A stretch of 36,168 nucleotides of DNA from positions 1 to 36,168 of the forward strand of contig JAQUVY010000013.1 of assembly GCA_028693155.1 (NCBI GenBank), given 5' to 3'. A program made the translations under genes and the position numbers. This DNA comes from Eubacteriales bacterium (GTDB taxonomy: Bacteria > Bacillota > Clostridia > Christensenellales > UMGS416). Positions 8,410-16,952 of the stretch are shown here, in pieces; position 1 is the stretch's first letter, and each line of letters opens with the position of its first letter. Below the pieces are notes generated by a model. It made no database searches, had not been told where the DNA came from, and saw nothing but the letters and a program-made list of their open reading frames with translations.

Positions 8410-11400
8410 ATGAACCAGGTAAAACGGATCTTTGTGGAAAAGCGCCCCGAGCACGCCGTGGTGGCGGACGCTCTGCGGCAGGACGTAAAGACGACGCTGG
8501 GCATTCGCTCGCTGGAGAGGGTGCGGGTGGTAAACCGTTATGACGTGCAGAATCTGCCGGAGGATGCCTGGGGCAGGGCGGTGGATACCATCCTGAGCGA
8601 GCCGGCGGTGGACGACGTGACAGACGAGCTGACCATCGACACGCCCTTTGCCTTCGCGGTGGAATATCTGCCCGGGCAATACGACCAGAGAGCCGACTCG
8701 GCAGCCCAGTGCATGGCCCTCATTACCGAGGGAGACCAGCCTCTGGTGCGCAACGCCACGATCTATCTGCTTTATGGAACCTTAAGCGATGAAGAATTCG
8801 CGGCGGTCAAGAAGTTCATGATCAACCCGGTGGATTCCCGCGAGGCGTCCATGGCGCTGCCCGAAACGCTGAAGATGGCGCTGCCCGTGCCCGCCGATGT
8901 GGCGGTGATGGAGGGCTTTTCGGCGCTGGATGACAAGGGCATCGAGGCGCTGTACGCCACGCTGGGGCTGGCCATGACCGCGACAGACCTGGCCTTTGTG
9001 CGCAACTATTTCCGCGATGAGGAAAAACGCGATCCCTCCTTAACCGAGATCCGCGTCATCGACACCTACTGGTCCGACCATTGCCGGCACACCACCTTTC
9101 AGACCCAGCTCACCGATGTGCGCTTTGACAAGGGTGCCGAACTGGTGGAGGCGGCCTGGAAGGAATACCTGGCTACCCGCGATGCAGTGTACGCCGGGCG
9201 CAAGGCCAAGCCCATCTGCCTGATGGATCTGGCCACCATCACTGTGAAGGATCAGAAGCTGCGCGGTTTGCTGGACGATCTGGATGAGTCCGATGAGATC
9301 AACGCCTGCTCCATCGTGCGCGATGTGGACGTGGACGGCGAGATCCAGCAGTGGCTGATCCAGTTTAAGAACGAGACCCACAACCACCCCACCGAAATCG
9401 AGCCCTTCGGCGGCGCGGCTACCTGCCTGGGCGGCGCCATTCGCGACCCGCTTTCGGGCCGAAGCTATGTTTATCAGGCCATGCGCGTCACAGGCAGCGC
9501 AGACCCACGGGCGCACATCAAGGACACGCTGCCCGGCAAGCTGCCCCAGCGCAAGATCACCCAGGGCGCGGCGCACGGCTATTCCTCCTATGGCAACCAG
9601 ATCGGCCTGGCTACCGGTCAGGTCACCGAGATCTACGACCCGGGATATGTGGCCAAGCGCATGGAGATCGGCGCGGTGGTAGGCGCGGTGCGCCGTGACG
9701 TGGTGCGCCGCGAAGTTCCCGATCCCGGCGATGTCATCATCCTGCTGGGCGGGCGCACCGGCCGCGACGGCATCGGCGGTGCCACCGGCTCCTCCAAGGC
9801 GCACACGGGAAAGAGCATTGAGACCTGCGGCGCTGAGGTGCAAAAGGGCAACGCCCCCACCGAGCGCAAGCTGCAGCGGCTTTACCGCGACCCTGAGGTG
9901 GTGGCGATGATCAAGCGCTGCAACGACTTTGGCGCGGGCGGCGTATGCGTGGCCATCGGCGAGCTGTCCGACGGGCTGGATATTGATCTGGACAAGGTGC
10001 CCCGCAAGTACGACGGACTGGACGGCACCGAGCTGGCCATCTCCGAGTCGCAGGAGCGCATGGCCGTGGTGGTGGAAAAGGAGAACGTGCAGCGCTTCAT
10101 CGCCCTGGCTGCCGGGGAAAACCTCGAGGCCACGCCGGTGGCGGTGGTTACCGATACGGGTCGGATGCGCATGAACTGGCGCGGCAAGGAGATTTTGAAC
10201 ATCTCCCGCGCATTCTTGGATACCAACGGGGCCGCGCAGTACGCGCAGGCCAGAGTTACGGCACCCGACCCCGAGCCCTTCTTCCACAGCCCGGACGGCG
10301 TGGAGGAGTTCCGCAGCTGGATGGGCGACCTGAACGTGTGCTCCCAGCGCGGCCTGTCCGAGCGCTTTGACGCGTCCATCGGCGCAGGCACGGTGCTTAT
10401 GCCCTTTGGCGGCAAGTATCAGCTGACCCCGCCCATGGTCATGGCGGCGAAGATCCCACTGGAAAAGGGAGAGACGCACACCTGCACCCTCATGAGCCAT
10501 GGCTACTACCCGGCGCTGTCCCGCCGCAGTCCGTATCACGGCGCGGTGTACGCCGTGGTGGAGTCGCTGGCGCGCATTGCCGCGGGCGGCGGTGATATTG
10601 CCACCTGCCGCCTGACCTTCCAGGAATATTTTGAGCGCCTGCGCACCGAAGAGACCCGCTGGGGCAAGCCCCTGAGCGCGCTGCTGGGTGCCATGACGGC
10701 GCAGCAGCGCCTGAGCGTGGCCTCCATCGGCGGTAAGGACAGCATGTCCGGTTCCTTCGATGAGCTGGACGTTCCGCCCACGCTGGTTTCCTTCGCCATC
10801 TGCACCGAAAAGACCGAGCACGTGCTCTCCAGCGAGCTCAAGGGCGCGGGGCACGACCTGATGGTGCTGCGTCTGCCCCGTGACGGGCAGGGTATGCCCG
10901 ACTTTGAACAGTTCAAAAGGAACTGCGCCGCGTTGTATCGCGCCATCGGCGAGGGCGTGGTGCTCTCGGCACATACGGTGGGCTTGGGCGGCATCGCCTG
11001 CGCCGTGGGGCGCATGTGCATGGGCAACATGGTGGGTGCCAGGCTCATCAAGACCAGCGGCCTGCTGGACGCCAATGTGGGCGATATCGTATTCGAGGTA
11101 AAGGATCATACCAAACTAAACGATTTGTTTACGGATATTCCCTGCACGGCGGTGGGTATTACCTGCGCCGAGAAGGAACTGGAGATCTACGGGGAGACCC
11201 TCGCGCTGGCCGACCTGCGTACCCTCTGGGAAACGCCCCTGCAAAAGGTGTTCCCCATGGGCAAGGAGGTCACCGGGCAGATCCGCTCCAAGATCTACAC
11301 CGGGCGCAGCCAGGCCAAGCCCGCCGTCAAGGTGGCCAAGCCCCGGGTGTTCATTCCCGTGTTCCCCGGCACCAACTGCGAATACGACGCAGCCCGCGCC

Positions 11401-12135
11401 TTTGAGCGGGCGGGTGCCGTGGCGCAGACGGTGGTCATGAAAAACATGACGCCCGCCGCCATCGCCCAGAGCATTGAGGAGATGGAGCGGGTCATCGACA
11501 ACAGCCAGATCATCATGCTGCCCGGCGGCTTTTCCGCGGGTGACGAGCCCGAGGGCAGCGGCAAGTTCATCGCCACCGTGCTGCGCGCGCCCCGCGTGGC
11601 GGCGGCCATCGGCCGGCTGCTCAACGAGCGCGATGGGCTGGCGCTGGGCATCTGCAACGGCTTCCAGGCGCTCATCAAGCTGGGGCTGGTGCCTTATGGC
11701 GAAATCCGCGATATGCGCGCCGACAGCCCCACCATCACCTTCAACGCCATTGGTCGCCATCAGTCCCGCATTGTGCACACCAAGGTTGTGTCGGTGAAGT
11801 CCCCGTGGTTCCTGCTGAGCCAGCCCGGAGACGTGGTGGAGGTGGCCATTTCCCACGGCGAGGGTCGCTTTGCCTGCACCGAGGAGGAGTTTGGCCGCCT
11901 GCTTGAAAACGGGCAGATCGCCACGCAGTATATCGACGCCCAGGGGCAGCCCACGTTCGATCCGGATTATAACCCCAACGCGTCGCTGCACGCGGTGGAG
12001 GGCATCCTCAGCCCCGATGGCCGGGTGCTGGGCAAGATGGGTCACAACGAACGCAGCGGCGAGGGCCTGTATCGCAACGTTCCCGGGCAGTACGACAGCA
12101 GAATCTTCGAGTCCGGCGTAAAATATTTCGGTTAA
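8410..12135 (+). CDS. purL: Phosphoribosylformylglycinamidine (FGAM) synthase, single-chain form
   Basis: 1241 residues. It converts FGAR, ATP and glutamine to FGAM in purine synthesis. The large single polypeptide fuses the PurS-like, PurL-synthetase and PurQ-glutaminase parts, as in the form found in Clostridium and Streptococcus. Visible landmarks are TYWSDHCRHTTF, FKNETHNHPTEIEPFGGAATCLGGAIRDPLSGR and GGRTGRDGIGGATGSS in the synthetase part. The glutaminase part starts near 980 with VFIPVFPGTNCEYDAARAF and has the nucleophile Cys1082 in LGICNGFQAL, with SHGEGRF downstream. GGGGAGG precedes the start. No other pur genes are in the window. No frameshift is seen along the full length. Confidence 0.96.
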   Translation: MNQVKRIFVEKRPEHAVVADALRQDVKTTLGIRSLERVRVVNRYDVQNLPEDAWGRAVDTILSEPAVDDVTDELTIDTPFAFAVEYLPGQYDQRADSAAQCMALITEGDQPLVRNATIYLLYGTLSDEEFAAVKKFMINPVDSREASMALPETLKMALPVPADVAVMEGFSALDDKGIEALYATLGLAMTATDLAFVRNYFRDEEKRDPSLTEIRVIDTYWSDHCRHTTFQTQLTDVRFDKGAELVEAAWKEYLATRDAVYAGRKAKPICLMDLATITVKDQKLRGLLDDLDESDEINACSIVRDVDVDGEIQQWLIQFKNETHNHPTEIEPFGGAATCLGGAIRDPLSGRSYVYQAMRVTGSADPRAHIKDTLPGKLPQRKITQGAAHGYSSYGNQIGLATGQVTEIYDPGYVAKRMEIGAVVGAVRRDVVRREVPDPGDVIILLGGRTGRDGIGGATGSSKAHTGKSIETCGAEVQKGNAPTERKLQRLYRDPEVVAMIKRCNDFGAGGVCVAIGELSDGLDIDLDKVPRKYDGLDGTELAISESQERMAVVVEKENVQRFIALAAGENLEATPVAVVTDTGRMRMNWRGKEILNISRAFLDTNGAAQYAQARVTAPDPEPFFHSPDGVEEFRSWMGDLNVCSQRGLSERFDASIGAGTVLMPFGGKYQLTPPMVMAAKIPLEKGETHTCTLMSHGYYPALSRRSPYHGAVYAVVESLARIAAGGGDIATCRLTFQEYFERLRTEETRWGKPLSALLGAMTAQQRLSVASIGGKDSMSGSFDELDVPPTLVSFAICTEKTEHVLSSELKGAGHDLMVLRLPRDGQGMPDFEQFKRNCAALYRAIGEGVVLSAHTVGLGGIACAVGRMCMGNMVGARLIKTSGLLDANVGDIVFEVKDHTKLNDLFTDIPCTAVGITCAEKELEIYGETLALADLRTLWETPLQKVFPMGKEVTGQIRSKIYTGRSQAKPAVKVAKPRVFIPVFPGTNCEYDAARAFERAGAVAQTVVMKNMTPAAIAQSIEEMERVIDNSQIIMLPGGFSAGDEPEGSGKFIATVLRAPRVAAAIGRLLNERDGLALGICNGFQALIKLGLVPYGEIRDMRADSPTITFNAIGRHQSRIVHTKVVSVKSPWFLLSQPGDVVEVAISHGEGRFACTEEEFGRLLENGQIATQYIDAQGQPTFDPDYNPNASLHAVEGILSPDGRVLGKMGHNERSGEGLYRNVPGQYDSRIFESGVKYFG

Positions 12136-12145
12136 GTTTTGTGAA

Positions 12146-12178
12146 AAACCCGCCTGTGCGCTTTGCACCGGCGGGTTT
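12146..12178 (+). terminator. Intrinsic terminator after purL
   Basis: AAACCCGCC pairs with GGCGGGTTT, with an inner GTGC/GCAC stem and a GCTTT loop, starting 11 nt after the purL stop. The T residues lie in the 3' arm and continue as ATTTGTT. Confidence 0.75.
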
Positions 12179-12250
12179 ATTTGTTATGATAATGCGGAAC
12201 AGTTAAAAGACTATGCGATAGGCGGAGCAGGGCTTCGCCGGGAGGAAAAA

Positions 12251-13018
12251 ATGGCAACCAATATTGCAGCGCAGTGTTATACCATTCGCGACTATATGCA
12301 AAATGAGCAGGACATGGAAAAAAGCCTGGAGAAGCTGGCCAAGCAGGGCTGGCGCGCCGTGCAGCTGTCGGGCAGCGCAAAAATTGATCCGTCGTTGGCA
12401 CGGGATATGCTGGATCGCAACGGACTGAAGGTGGCGGCCACGCACATCGGCTGGGACGACCTGACCCAGCATACCGACGAGGTGATTTCGGCGCACCGCA
12501 TCATCGGGTGCAAGTATATCGGCCTGGGCTCCATGCCGGAAAAATACCGCGGCAGCGCCGAAGGCTTTGAGGCCTTTGCCAAGGACACGGAAAAGCTGGC
12601 AAAAAAGATTGCCGACGCCGACTGCACGTTTATTTATCACAACCATAACTTTGAGTTTGTTCGCTTTGGCGGGCTCAGCGGCATGGACATTCTGGTGGAT
12701 AAGTGCGCGCCCGAGATGCAGTTTGAGCTGGACACCTTCTGGGTGCAGGCGGGGGGCGGCGATGTGCGCGCCTGGATCAAGCGCCTGGTGGGGCGCATCG
12801 ACGTCATCCACTTTAAAGACATGGCCTACGATCCTGAAAAGAGAACCGGCGTGTTTGCCGAGATCGGCCAGGGCAACCTGGACTGGAAGCGCATCGTGAA
12901 GACCTGCAAAAAGTCCGGCGTGCGCTGGCATATCGTGGAGCAGGACGTCTGCCCGGGAGATCCGTTTGACAGCCTGAAGATCAGCCTGGATTACCTCAAC
13001 GACATCGGAATGAAGTGA
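12251..13018 (+). CDS. Sugar phosphate isomerase/epimerase-like TIM-barrel protein
   Basis: 255 residues of the xylose-isomerase-like TIM-barrel (AP endonuclease 2) family. Segments placing it there are QLSGSAKIDP, ATHIGWDDL, FIYHNHNFEF (His130, His132, Glu135), FELDTFWVQAGG (Asp161), VIHFKDMAY (His187) and HIVEQD (Glu230), several of which are the expected metal ligands. Family members isomerise, epimerise or dehydrate sugars and inositols; the substrate here is unknown. GGGAGGA precedes the start. The next gene, a substrate-binding lipoprotein, begins 4 nt after the stop, suggesting that uptake and catabolism of one compound are linked, although no permease is present. Confidence 0.85.
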   Translation: MATNIAAQCYTIRDYMQNEQDMEKSLEKLAKQGWRAVQLSGSAKIDPSLARDMLDRNGLKVAATHIGWDDLTQHTDEVISAHRIIGCKYIGLGSMPEKYRGSAEGFEAFAKDTEKLAKKIADADCTFIYHNHNFEFVRFGGLSGMDILVDKCAPEMQFELDTFWVQAGGGDVRAWIKRLVGRIDVIHFKDMAYDPEKRTGVFAEIGQGNLDWKRIVKTCKKSGVRWHIVEQDVCPGDPFDSLKISLDYLNDIGMK

Positions 13019-13022
13019 GAAT

Positions 13023-13961
13023 ATGAAGCGCTGGGGCACCCTGCTTTTGGCGGCTGCGGCCGCGCTTGTGCTGCCGGGCTGCGCGCGCCGACCGGCGCAG
13101 GCCGTGGTGTATACCAACCTCATCCTGCCGGATATGGAGGCGCTGCTGGAGGGGTGCGGGACAGCTGCGCAGATCAAGGTGTTCCCCTCGGCATATGCGC
13201 TGGAAAAGGCGCTGACCCAGGGGGATACGCCCGATGTGATCGTGCAGTCCGGGCTGGAGAACACACACTATCTGACCCAGGGCGAGTATATCGCGCCCCA
13301 TGGCCTGACCCTTTCAGGCTTTTCCCCGGGCAGCGCGGGCAGCGACTGGTTTGCGCTGGGCGGCGCGCCGTATGTATGGCTGTATGACAGCGCAAAGGTG
13401 CCGGCGCTGCGCTCCTATTTTGAGGTGGGGGGCTATGCCGGGCAGGGCGTCGCCATGGTGGATCCGCTGGCGCAGATGTATTACCACGCAGGTGCCATGG
13501 CGTTTATGGGCGAGGACGTGTTTACTTCTTTGTGGCAGGAGCTGGGTCAGGGGGAGCTCGTGCTGTGCGAAAGCGAAGAGCGCGCGGCGGCGCAGGTATG
13601 CGAGGGAAAGTGCGCCATCGCCTTAACGACCTACGCGCTGGCGCAGGCCGCAGTGCAGCAAAATCCCGGGCTGACCTATTGCATTCCCGACCAGAAAAAC
13701 GGCATGGCCGGTGCGATGACGAGCAGCTATGTCTGCATGCTGGGGGCGGGCGGAAAAAGCCCCGAGCAGGGCAACGCCGTGCTGCAATGGCTGGCAAGGG
13801 CAGACAGCGAGGCGTGGCTGGTGGGCGAGGGGCTTTGCCCCTTTGCGCTGCGCGATGGGGCGGATGTGCCCGCCGTGCTGCCTCTTCAAGCCTCGCCCGA
13901 CGCGGTGGAAACCGCCAAGACCCGCTGCGGGGAGATCCTTCTGGAAGCGATGGAATCATAA
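13023..13961 (+). CDS. Substrate-binding lipoprotein (periplasmic-binding-protein fold)
   Basis: 312 residues. A lipoprotein signal peptide is clear: MKRW, a hydrophobic run, then LPGC with the lipidated cysteine at position 20. The mature part resembles class-2 solute-binding proteins of the iron(III)/spermidine kind: VVYTNLILPDMEALLEGC at the start, DVIVQSG, a central GVAMVDPLAQMYYHAGAMAF and a C-terminal ALTTYALAQAAV. It would be anchored outside the membrane and deliver a ligand to an ABC permease, but no permease or ATPase gene is in the window. It is almost certainly co-transcribed with the isomerase gene 4 nt upstream. The ligand is unknown; a sensor or non-transport role is possible. 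Confidence 0.75.
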   Translation: MKRWGTLLLAAAAALVLPGCARRPAQAVVYTNLILPDMEALLEGCGTAAQIKVFPSAYALEKALTQGDTPDVIVQSGLENTHYLTQGEYIAPHGLTLSGFSPGSAGSDWFALGGAPYVWLYDSAKVPALRSYFEVGGYAGQGVAMVDPLAQMYYHAGAMAFMGEDVFTSLWQELGQGELVLCESEERAAAQVCEGKCAIALTTYALAQAAVQQNPGLTYCIPDQKNGMAGAMTSSYVCMLGAGGKSPEQGNAVLQWLARADSEAWLVGEGLCPFALRDGADVPAVLPLQASPDAVETAKTRCGEILLEAMES

Positions 13962-13967
13962 AAAAAG

Positions 13968-13992
13968 GAACGGCCAAAGCCGTTCTTTTTTT
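13968..13992 (+). terminator. Strong intrinsic terminator after the lipoprotein gene
   Basis: GAACGGC, loop CAAA, GCCGTTC, then seven T residues; an A-run precedes it, so it could act in both directions. Confidence 0.9.
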
Positions 13993-14322
13993 GCCGCGAT
14001 TCAAACTGTGAGAGGAGATAACCCGCGCATTTTAAATACATAACGATTTGTTAAACGTTTTAATGGGTATTTTAAGCAGCCACTGCCAAAGGCCAGCAGC
14101 CGCTGCGCAGCGAAGAAAGCTACTTTTCCGCGCATCGCCGTCCTTTGCAGGCGGTGCGGGCACCTGCCGCAGAACCTTCTTTTTTTTGCGGCGGCACCCG
14201 CGTAAGCCGGTCAAGGCAATGCGGCGCAGGACGGCAGACCCATCCGGCGCCCTGTCAAAGGGCAGGCATGTTGGTTTCGGCTGCCTTGTCATGCCTGCAT
14301 TTTCAGGCATAGCCCACGGCGC
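13993..14322. other. Gene-free, palindrome-rich stretch; possible structured RNA or dispersed repeat
   Basis: About 330 bp between two strong terminators. It starts AT-rich (14028-14076) and then becomes GC-rich with many inverted repeats: CGCTGCGCAGCG near 14110, GGTGC/GCACC near 14154, GCCC/GGGC near 14249, and a 9-bp stem GCAGGCATG/CATGCCTGC (14262-14270 with 14290-14298). A third CAGGCAT follows at 14304. Open frames exist on both strands but their translations are Arg/Pro/Ala-rich and have no ribosome binding site, so I do not call a protein. No match to RNase P, tmRNA, SRP or 6S RNA core motifs was seen. Confidence 0.4.
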
Positions 14323-14360
14323 AAAAAAAGCGGCCTGTCCCTTGGACAGGCCGTTGCTTT
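14323..14360 (-). terminator. Bidirectional intrinsic terminator after the DUF436 gene
   Basis: Perfect 10-bp stem CGGCCTGTCC/GGACAGGCCG with a 3-nt loop. On the minus strand it is followed by C and seven T residues; on the plus strand by TTGCTTTTTT. Confidence 0.9.
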
Positions 14361-14378
14361 TTTGCGTCCGAACACGGT

Positions 14379-14933
14379 CTATTCGTACTGTGCCCGCGGA
14401 CCGCCCACGTATTTCGGGCGGGTGAAGGCCAGCACCAGCGGCGCTTTGCCGATGGACTTGACCTCGCAGCGGAAAGGAACCGCCACGTGCTTTAGGTGCA
14501 TGCCGATCATGGTGTGCCCCACGTCGATGCCCACATCGGCCTGCACCTGCTCCACCATGCAGGCTTCCTCGCCCATGTGGGCGAAGTAGGCCACGCCGCA
14601 GGCGCCGCCGGCGTGCAGCGCCGGGCGCACGGTGACGATCTCAAAGCCCTTTGCCTCCGCAACGCTGCGGGGCAGGGCTACCGAACGGTTCAGGTGCTCG
14701 CAGCAGCCCACCGCCAGCGTCATGCCGTAGGGGGACAAGCTCTCCAGCAGCGTGTCGATCACGGTGTTGCCGATCTCCTGGCTGGAATCCGAGCCGATGC
14801 GGCTGCCGGCGATCTCGCTGGTGCTGCAGCCAAAAATAAAAATGCCGCCGCGCTTGCAATGCCCGGCTTGCCCCAGCGCCGCCACGGCCTGGGTAAGCTC
14901 CCGGCGAATTTGTTCTAAAAATTCTTTTTCCAT
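14379..14933 (-). CDS. DUF436 (TIGR01440) family protein
   Basis: 184 residues, matching the DUF436/TIGR01440 family length. Conserved-looking segments are FIFGCSTSEIAGSRIGSDSSQEIG, VGCCEHLNRSV, VRPALHAGGACGVAYFAHM and GIDVGHTMIGMHLKHVAVPFR, with several cysteines and histidines. The function of the family is not established to my knowledge. The reading frame is open upstream, but the ATG at 14933 has AGGAGG 9 nt upstream and lies downstream of a good promoter. It is a single-gene unit placed directly after the pckA terminator. Confidence 0.88.
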   Translation of the reverse strand: MEKEFLEQIRRELTQAVAALGQAGHCKRGGIFIFGCSTSEIAGSRIGSDSSQEIGNTVIDTLLESLSPYGMTLAVGCCEHLNRSVALPRSVAEAKGFEIVTVRPALHAGGACGVAYFAHMGEEACMVEQVQADVGIDVGHTMIGMHLKHVAVPFRCEVKSIGKAPLVLAFTRPKYVGGPRAQYE

Positions 14934-14973
14934 GATGAAAGACCTCCTGCCCGATGGATCCCGGGCAAAGTTT

Positions 14974-15002
14974 AGTATAACACCCGACGCCGCGGGGTTC
15001 AA
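14974..15002 (-). promoter_or_regulatory. Probable promoter of the DUF436 gene
   Basis: On the minus strand TTGAAC (15002-14997) and TATACT (14979-14974) with exactly 17 nt between them. It starts 7 nt after the end of the pckA terminator T-run. Confidence 0.7.
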
Positions 15003-15009
15003 CAGCGGC

Positions 15010-15035
15010 AAAAAAGCCGACCCCGAAGGGTCGGC
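15010..15035 (-). terminator. Intrinsic terminator of pckA
   Basis: GCCGACCC, 4-nt loop, GGGTCGGC, then six T residues on the minus strand, 27 nt past the pckA stop. Confidence 0.9.
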
Positions 15036-15061
15036 TTTTGCTGAGGCATGATGGGGACCGA

Positions 15062-16633
15062 TTAGGCCTTGGGGCCGGCGTCCACGATCTCCTGAGACAT
15101 ATGGGTGTACTTCTCGAAGTTCTTGCGGAAGCTGGCGGCCAGCTCCTTGGCGGTCTTCTCATAAGCAGCCTTGTCTTCCCAGGTGTGGCGGGTGATCATG
15201 ATCTCATCGGGCACGCCGGCGCAGGTGGTGGGCACGGATACACCGAAGATGGGATCGGTCTCAAACTCGGCCTTCTCCAGCTCGCCGGTCAGGGCGGCGG
15301 TAATCATGGCGCGGGTGTAGGACAGCTTCATGCGCTTGCCGGTGCCGTTCCAGCCGGTGTTCACCAGGTACACGTTGGCGCCGGTCTTCTCGATTTTTTC
15401 GCTGAGCATCTGCGCATAGATGGAAGGATCCAGCGGCAGGAAGGGCGCACCGAAGCAGGTGGAGAAGGTGGGCACGGGCGAGGTGATGCCGCGCTCGGTG
15501 CCGGCCAGCTTGGAGGTGAAGCCCGAGACGAAGTAGTACATCGCCTGGTTCTTATCCAGCTTGGAGATGGGGGGCAGCACGCCGTAAGCATCGGCGGTCA
15601 GGAAAATGACGGTCTTGGGCTGGCTGCCCACGCCGGGGATGGCCGCGTTGGGGATGAAATCCACAGGATAGCCCACGCGGGTGTTCTCGGTGATGGAGCC
15701 GTCGTCAAAGTCGAACTCGCGGGTCTGGGGATCCATGACCACATTCTCCACCAGAGAGCCAAAACGAATGGCGTTCCAGATCTCGGGTTCGGTTTCGGCG
15801 GACAGGTTGATGCACTTGGCATAGCAGCCGCCCTCGAAGTTGAACACGCCGTCATCCGACCAGCCGTGCTCGTCGTCGCCGATGAGCTTGCGGTTGGGAT
15901 CGGCAGACAGGGTGGTTTTGCCGGTGCCGGACAGGCCGAAGAACAAAGCGGTGTCGCCGTCCTTGCCGATGTTGGCCGAGCAGTGCATGGGGAAGACGTC
16001 CTTCTTGGGCATGAAGTAGTTCATGACCGAGAAAACGGACTTCTTGATCTCACCGGCGTACTGAGAGCCGGCGATGATGACCAGGCGCTTTTCGTAGTCC
16101 ACCATGATGGCGGCTTCGCTGTGCACGCCGTCATGCTCGGGGGAGCACTTAAAGCCGGGCGCGGCGATGATGGTGAAATCGGGCGCGTAATCCTTCAGCT
16201 GCTCCTCGGTGGGGCGGATCAACAGCTGGTGGATGAACAGGTTTTCGCTGGCCAGCTCGTTGACGATGCGGAACTTCATGGTGTAGGTGGGATCGGCACC
16301 GGCAAAGCCGTCGAACACGAAGATCTCACGGTTTTGCAGATAGGCGACCATCTTTTCATAAATAGCGTCGAACTTCTCCTGAGAGATGGGGCGGTTGACC
16401 TTGCCCCAGGAAATCTCATTGTGCACGCCTTCGCTGTCCACGATGAACTTGTCGTCAGGCGAACGGCCGGTATATTTGCCGGTGGTGACCACCAGCGCAC
16501 CGGTGTTGCTCAGGGTACCTTCGCCGCGCTCCAGTGCCTTTTCAACCAACTGGCTGACAGGCATATTGCGGTAGACGGCAGAGGGATTCAGGATGCCAAG
16601 GTTTGCAAGAGCTTCTTTCATGCAGCAGGACAT
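15062..16633 (-). CDS. pckA: Phosphoenolpyruvate carboxykinase (ATP)
   Basis: 523 residues, normal for the ATP-dependent enzyme. It interconverts oxaloacetate + ATP with PEP + CO2 + ADP; in anaerobes it often runs toward oxaloacetate. Motifs are [15 protein letters not shown] near residue 53, the MHCSANIG segment, the kinase-1a P-loop [11 protein letters not shown], and the metal-site region [21 protein letters not shown]. The frame is open 44 codons further upstream. The ATG at 16633 is chosen because AAGGAG lies 9 nt upstream; an in-frame ATG four codons later is an alternative. It is divergent from nrdD across a 397-bp region and has its own promoter and terminator. Confidence 0.97.
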   Translation of the reverse strand: MSCCMKEALANLGILNPSAVYRNMPVSQLVEKALERGEGTLSNTGALVVTTGKYTGRSPDDKFIVDSEGVHNEISWGKVNRPISQEKFDAIYEKMVAYLQNREIFVFDGFAGADPTYTMKFRIVNELASENLFIHQLLIRPTEEQLKDYAPDFTIIAAPGFKCSPEHDGVHSEAAIMVDYEKRLVIIAGSQYAGEIKKSVFSVMNYFMPKKDVFPMHCSANIGKDGDTALFFGLSGTGKTTLSADPNRKLIGDDEHGWSDDGVFNFEGGCYAKCINLSAETEPEIWNAIRFGSLVENVVMDPQTREFDFDDGSITENTRVGYPVDFIPNAAIPGVGSQPKTVIFLTADAYGVLPPISKLDKNQAMYYFVSGFTSKLAGTERGITSPVPTFSTCFGAPFLPLDPSIYAQMLSEKIEKTGANVYLVNTGWNGTGKRMKLSYTRAMITAALTGELEKAEFETDPIFGVSVPTTCAGVPDEIMITRHTWEDKAAYEKTAKELAASFRKNFEKYTHMSQEIVDAGPKA

Positions 16634-16656
16634 ACGGAATGTCTCCTTTCCATTGC

Positions 16657-16670
16657 GGAAAATATTTTCC
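16657..16670 (-). promoter_or_regulatory. 14-bp perfect palindrome in the pckA leader, possible operator
   Basis: GGAAAATATTTTCC lies between the pckA promoter and its ribosome binding site, 9 nt upstream of AAGGAG. It could be a repressor site; no known regulator consensus was recognised. Confidence 0.35.
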
Positions 16671-16755
16671 CTCGCTGGTAAGCATAATTGCTCGCGGCGA
16701 AAGAGGGAATGCAAGATAAATGTGTGTTGATAAACTTCAACTTTCCCCACTATGG

Positions 16756-16784
16756 AGGATAGCACAATTCATTTGGAAGAGCAA
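16756..16784 (-). promoter_or_regulatory. Probable promoter of pckA
   Basis: On the minus strand TTGCTC and TATCCT with exactly 17 nt between them and a TG two bases upstream of the -10 box. It implies a leader of about 115 nt. Confidence 0.55.
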
Positions 16785-16901
16785 CCATTTTTGTGAAAAA
16801 ATCAACAATCTTTTCTATTTTACCCCATTGCGCCGAAAAATATCGCCCGGGCGGCGAAAAACTGCCTTTGAAAAAACCTTTGCAAAAATGCACCGGGGGT
16901 A

Positions 16902-16931
16902 TTGAAATAGATATTGTGCTTGGTCTATAAT
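16902..16931 (+). promoter_or_regulatory. Probable promoter of nrdD
   Basis: TTGAAA (16902-16907) and a perfect TATAAT (16926-16931) with an 18-nt spacer. Transcription would start near 16938, giving a leader of about 90 nt. Confidence 0.7.
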
Positions 16932-16952
16932 CAATTACACAAGAACTTGTGG
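16904..16952 (+). promoter_or_regulatory. Two candidate NrdR boxes over the nrdD promoter
   Basis: Box 1 (16904-16919, GAAATAGATATTGTGC) matches 11 of 16 positions of the published NrdR consensus acaCwAtATaTwGtgt. Box 2 (16937-16952, ACACAAGAACTTGTGG) matches 12 of 16 and contains a perfect CACAAG/CTTGTG dyad. They are 33 bp apart start to start, close to the three-turn spacing usual for NrdR. Box 1 covers part of the -35 and the spacer; box 2 covers the start site. This would let NrdR repress nrdD-nrdG when dATP is high. Confidence 0.6.

Noticed and set aside
14032-14425. Overlapping open frames on both strands in the stretch before the DUF436 gene
   Set aside because: Arg/Pro/Ala-rich translations, no ribosome binding sites, and the DNA is dominated by inverted repeats and a terminator, so RNA or repeat is a better reading.
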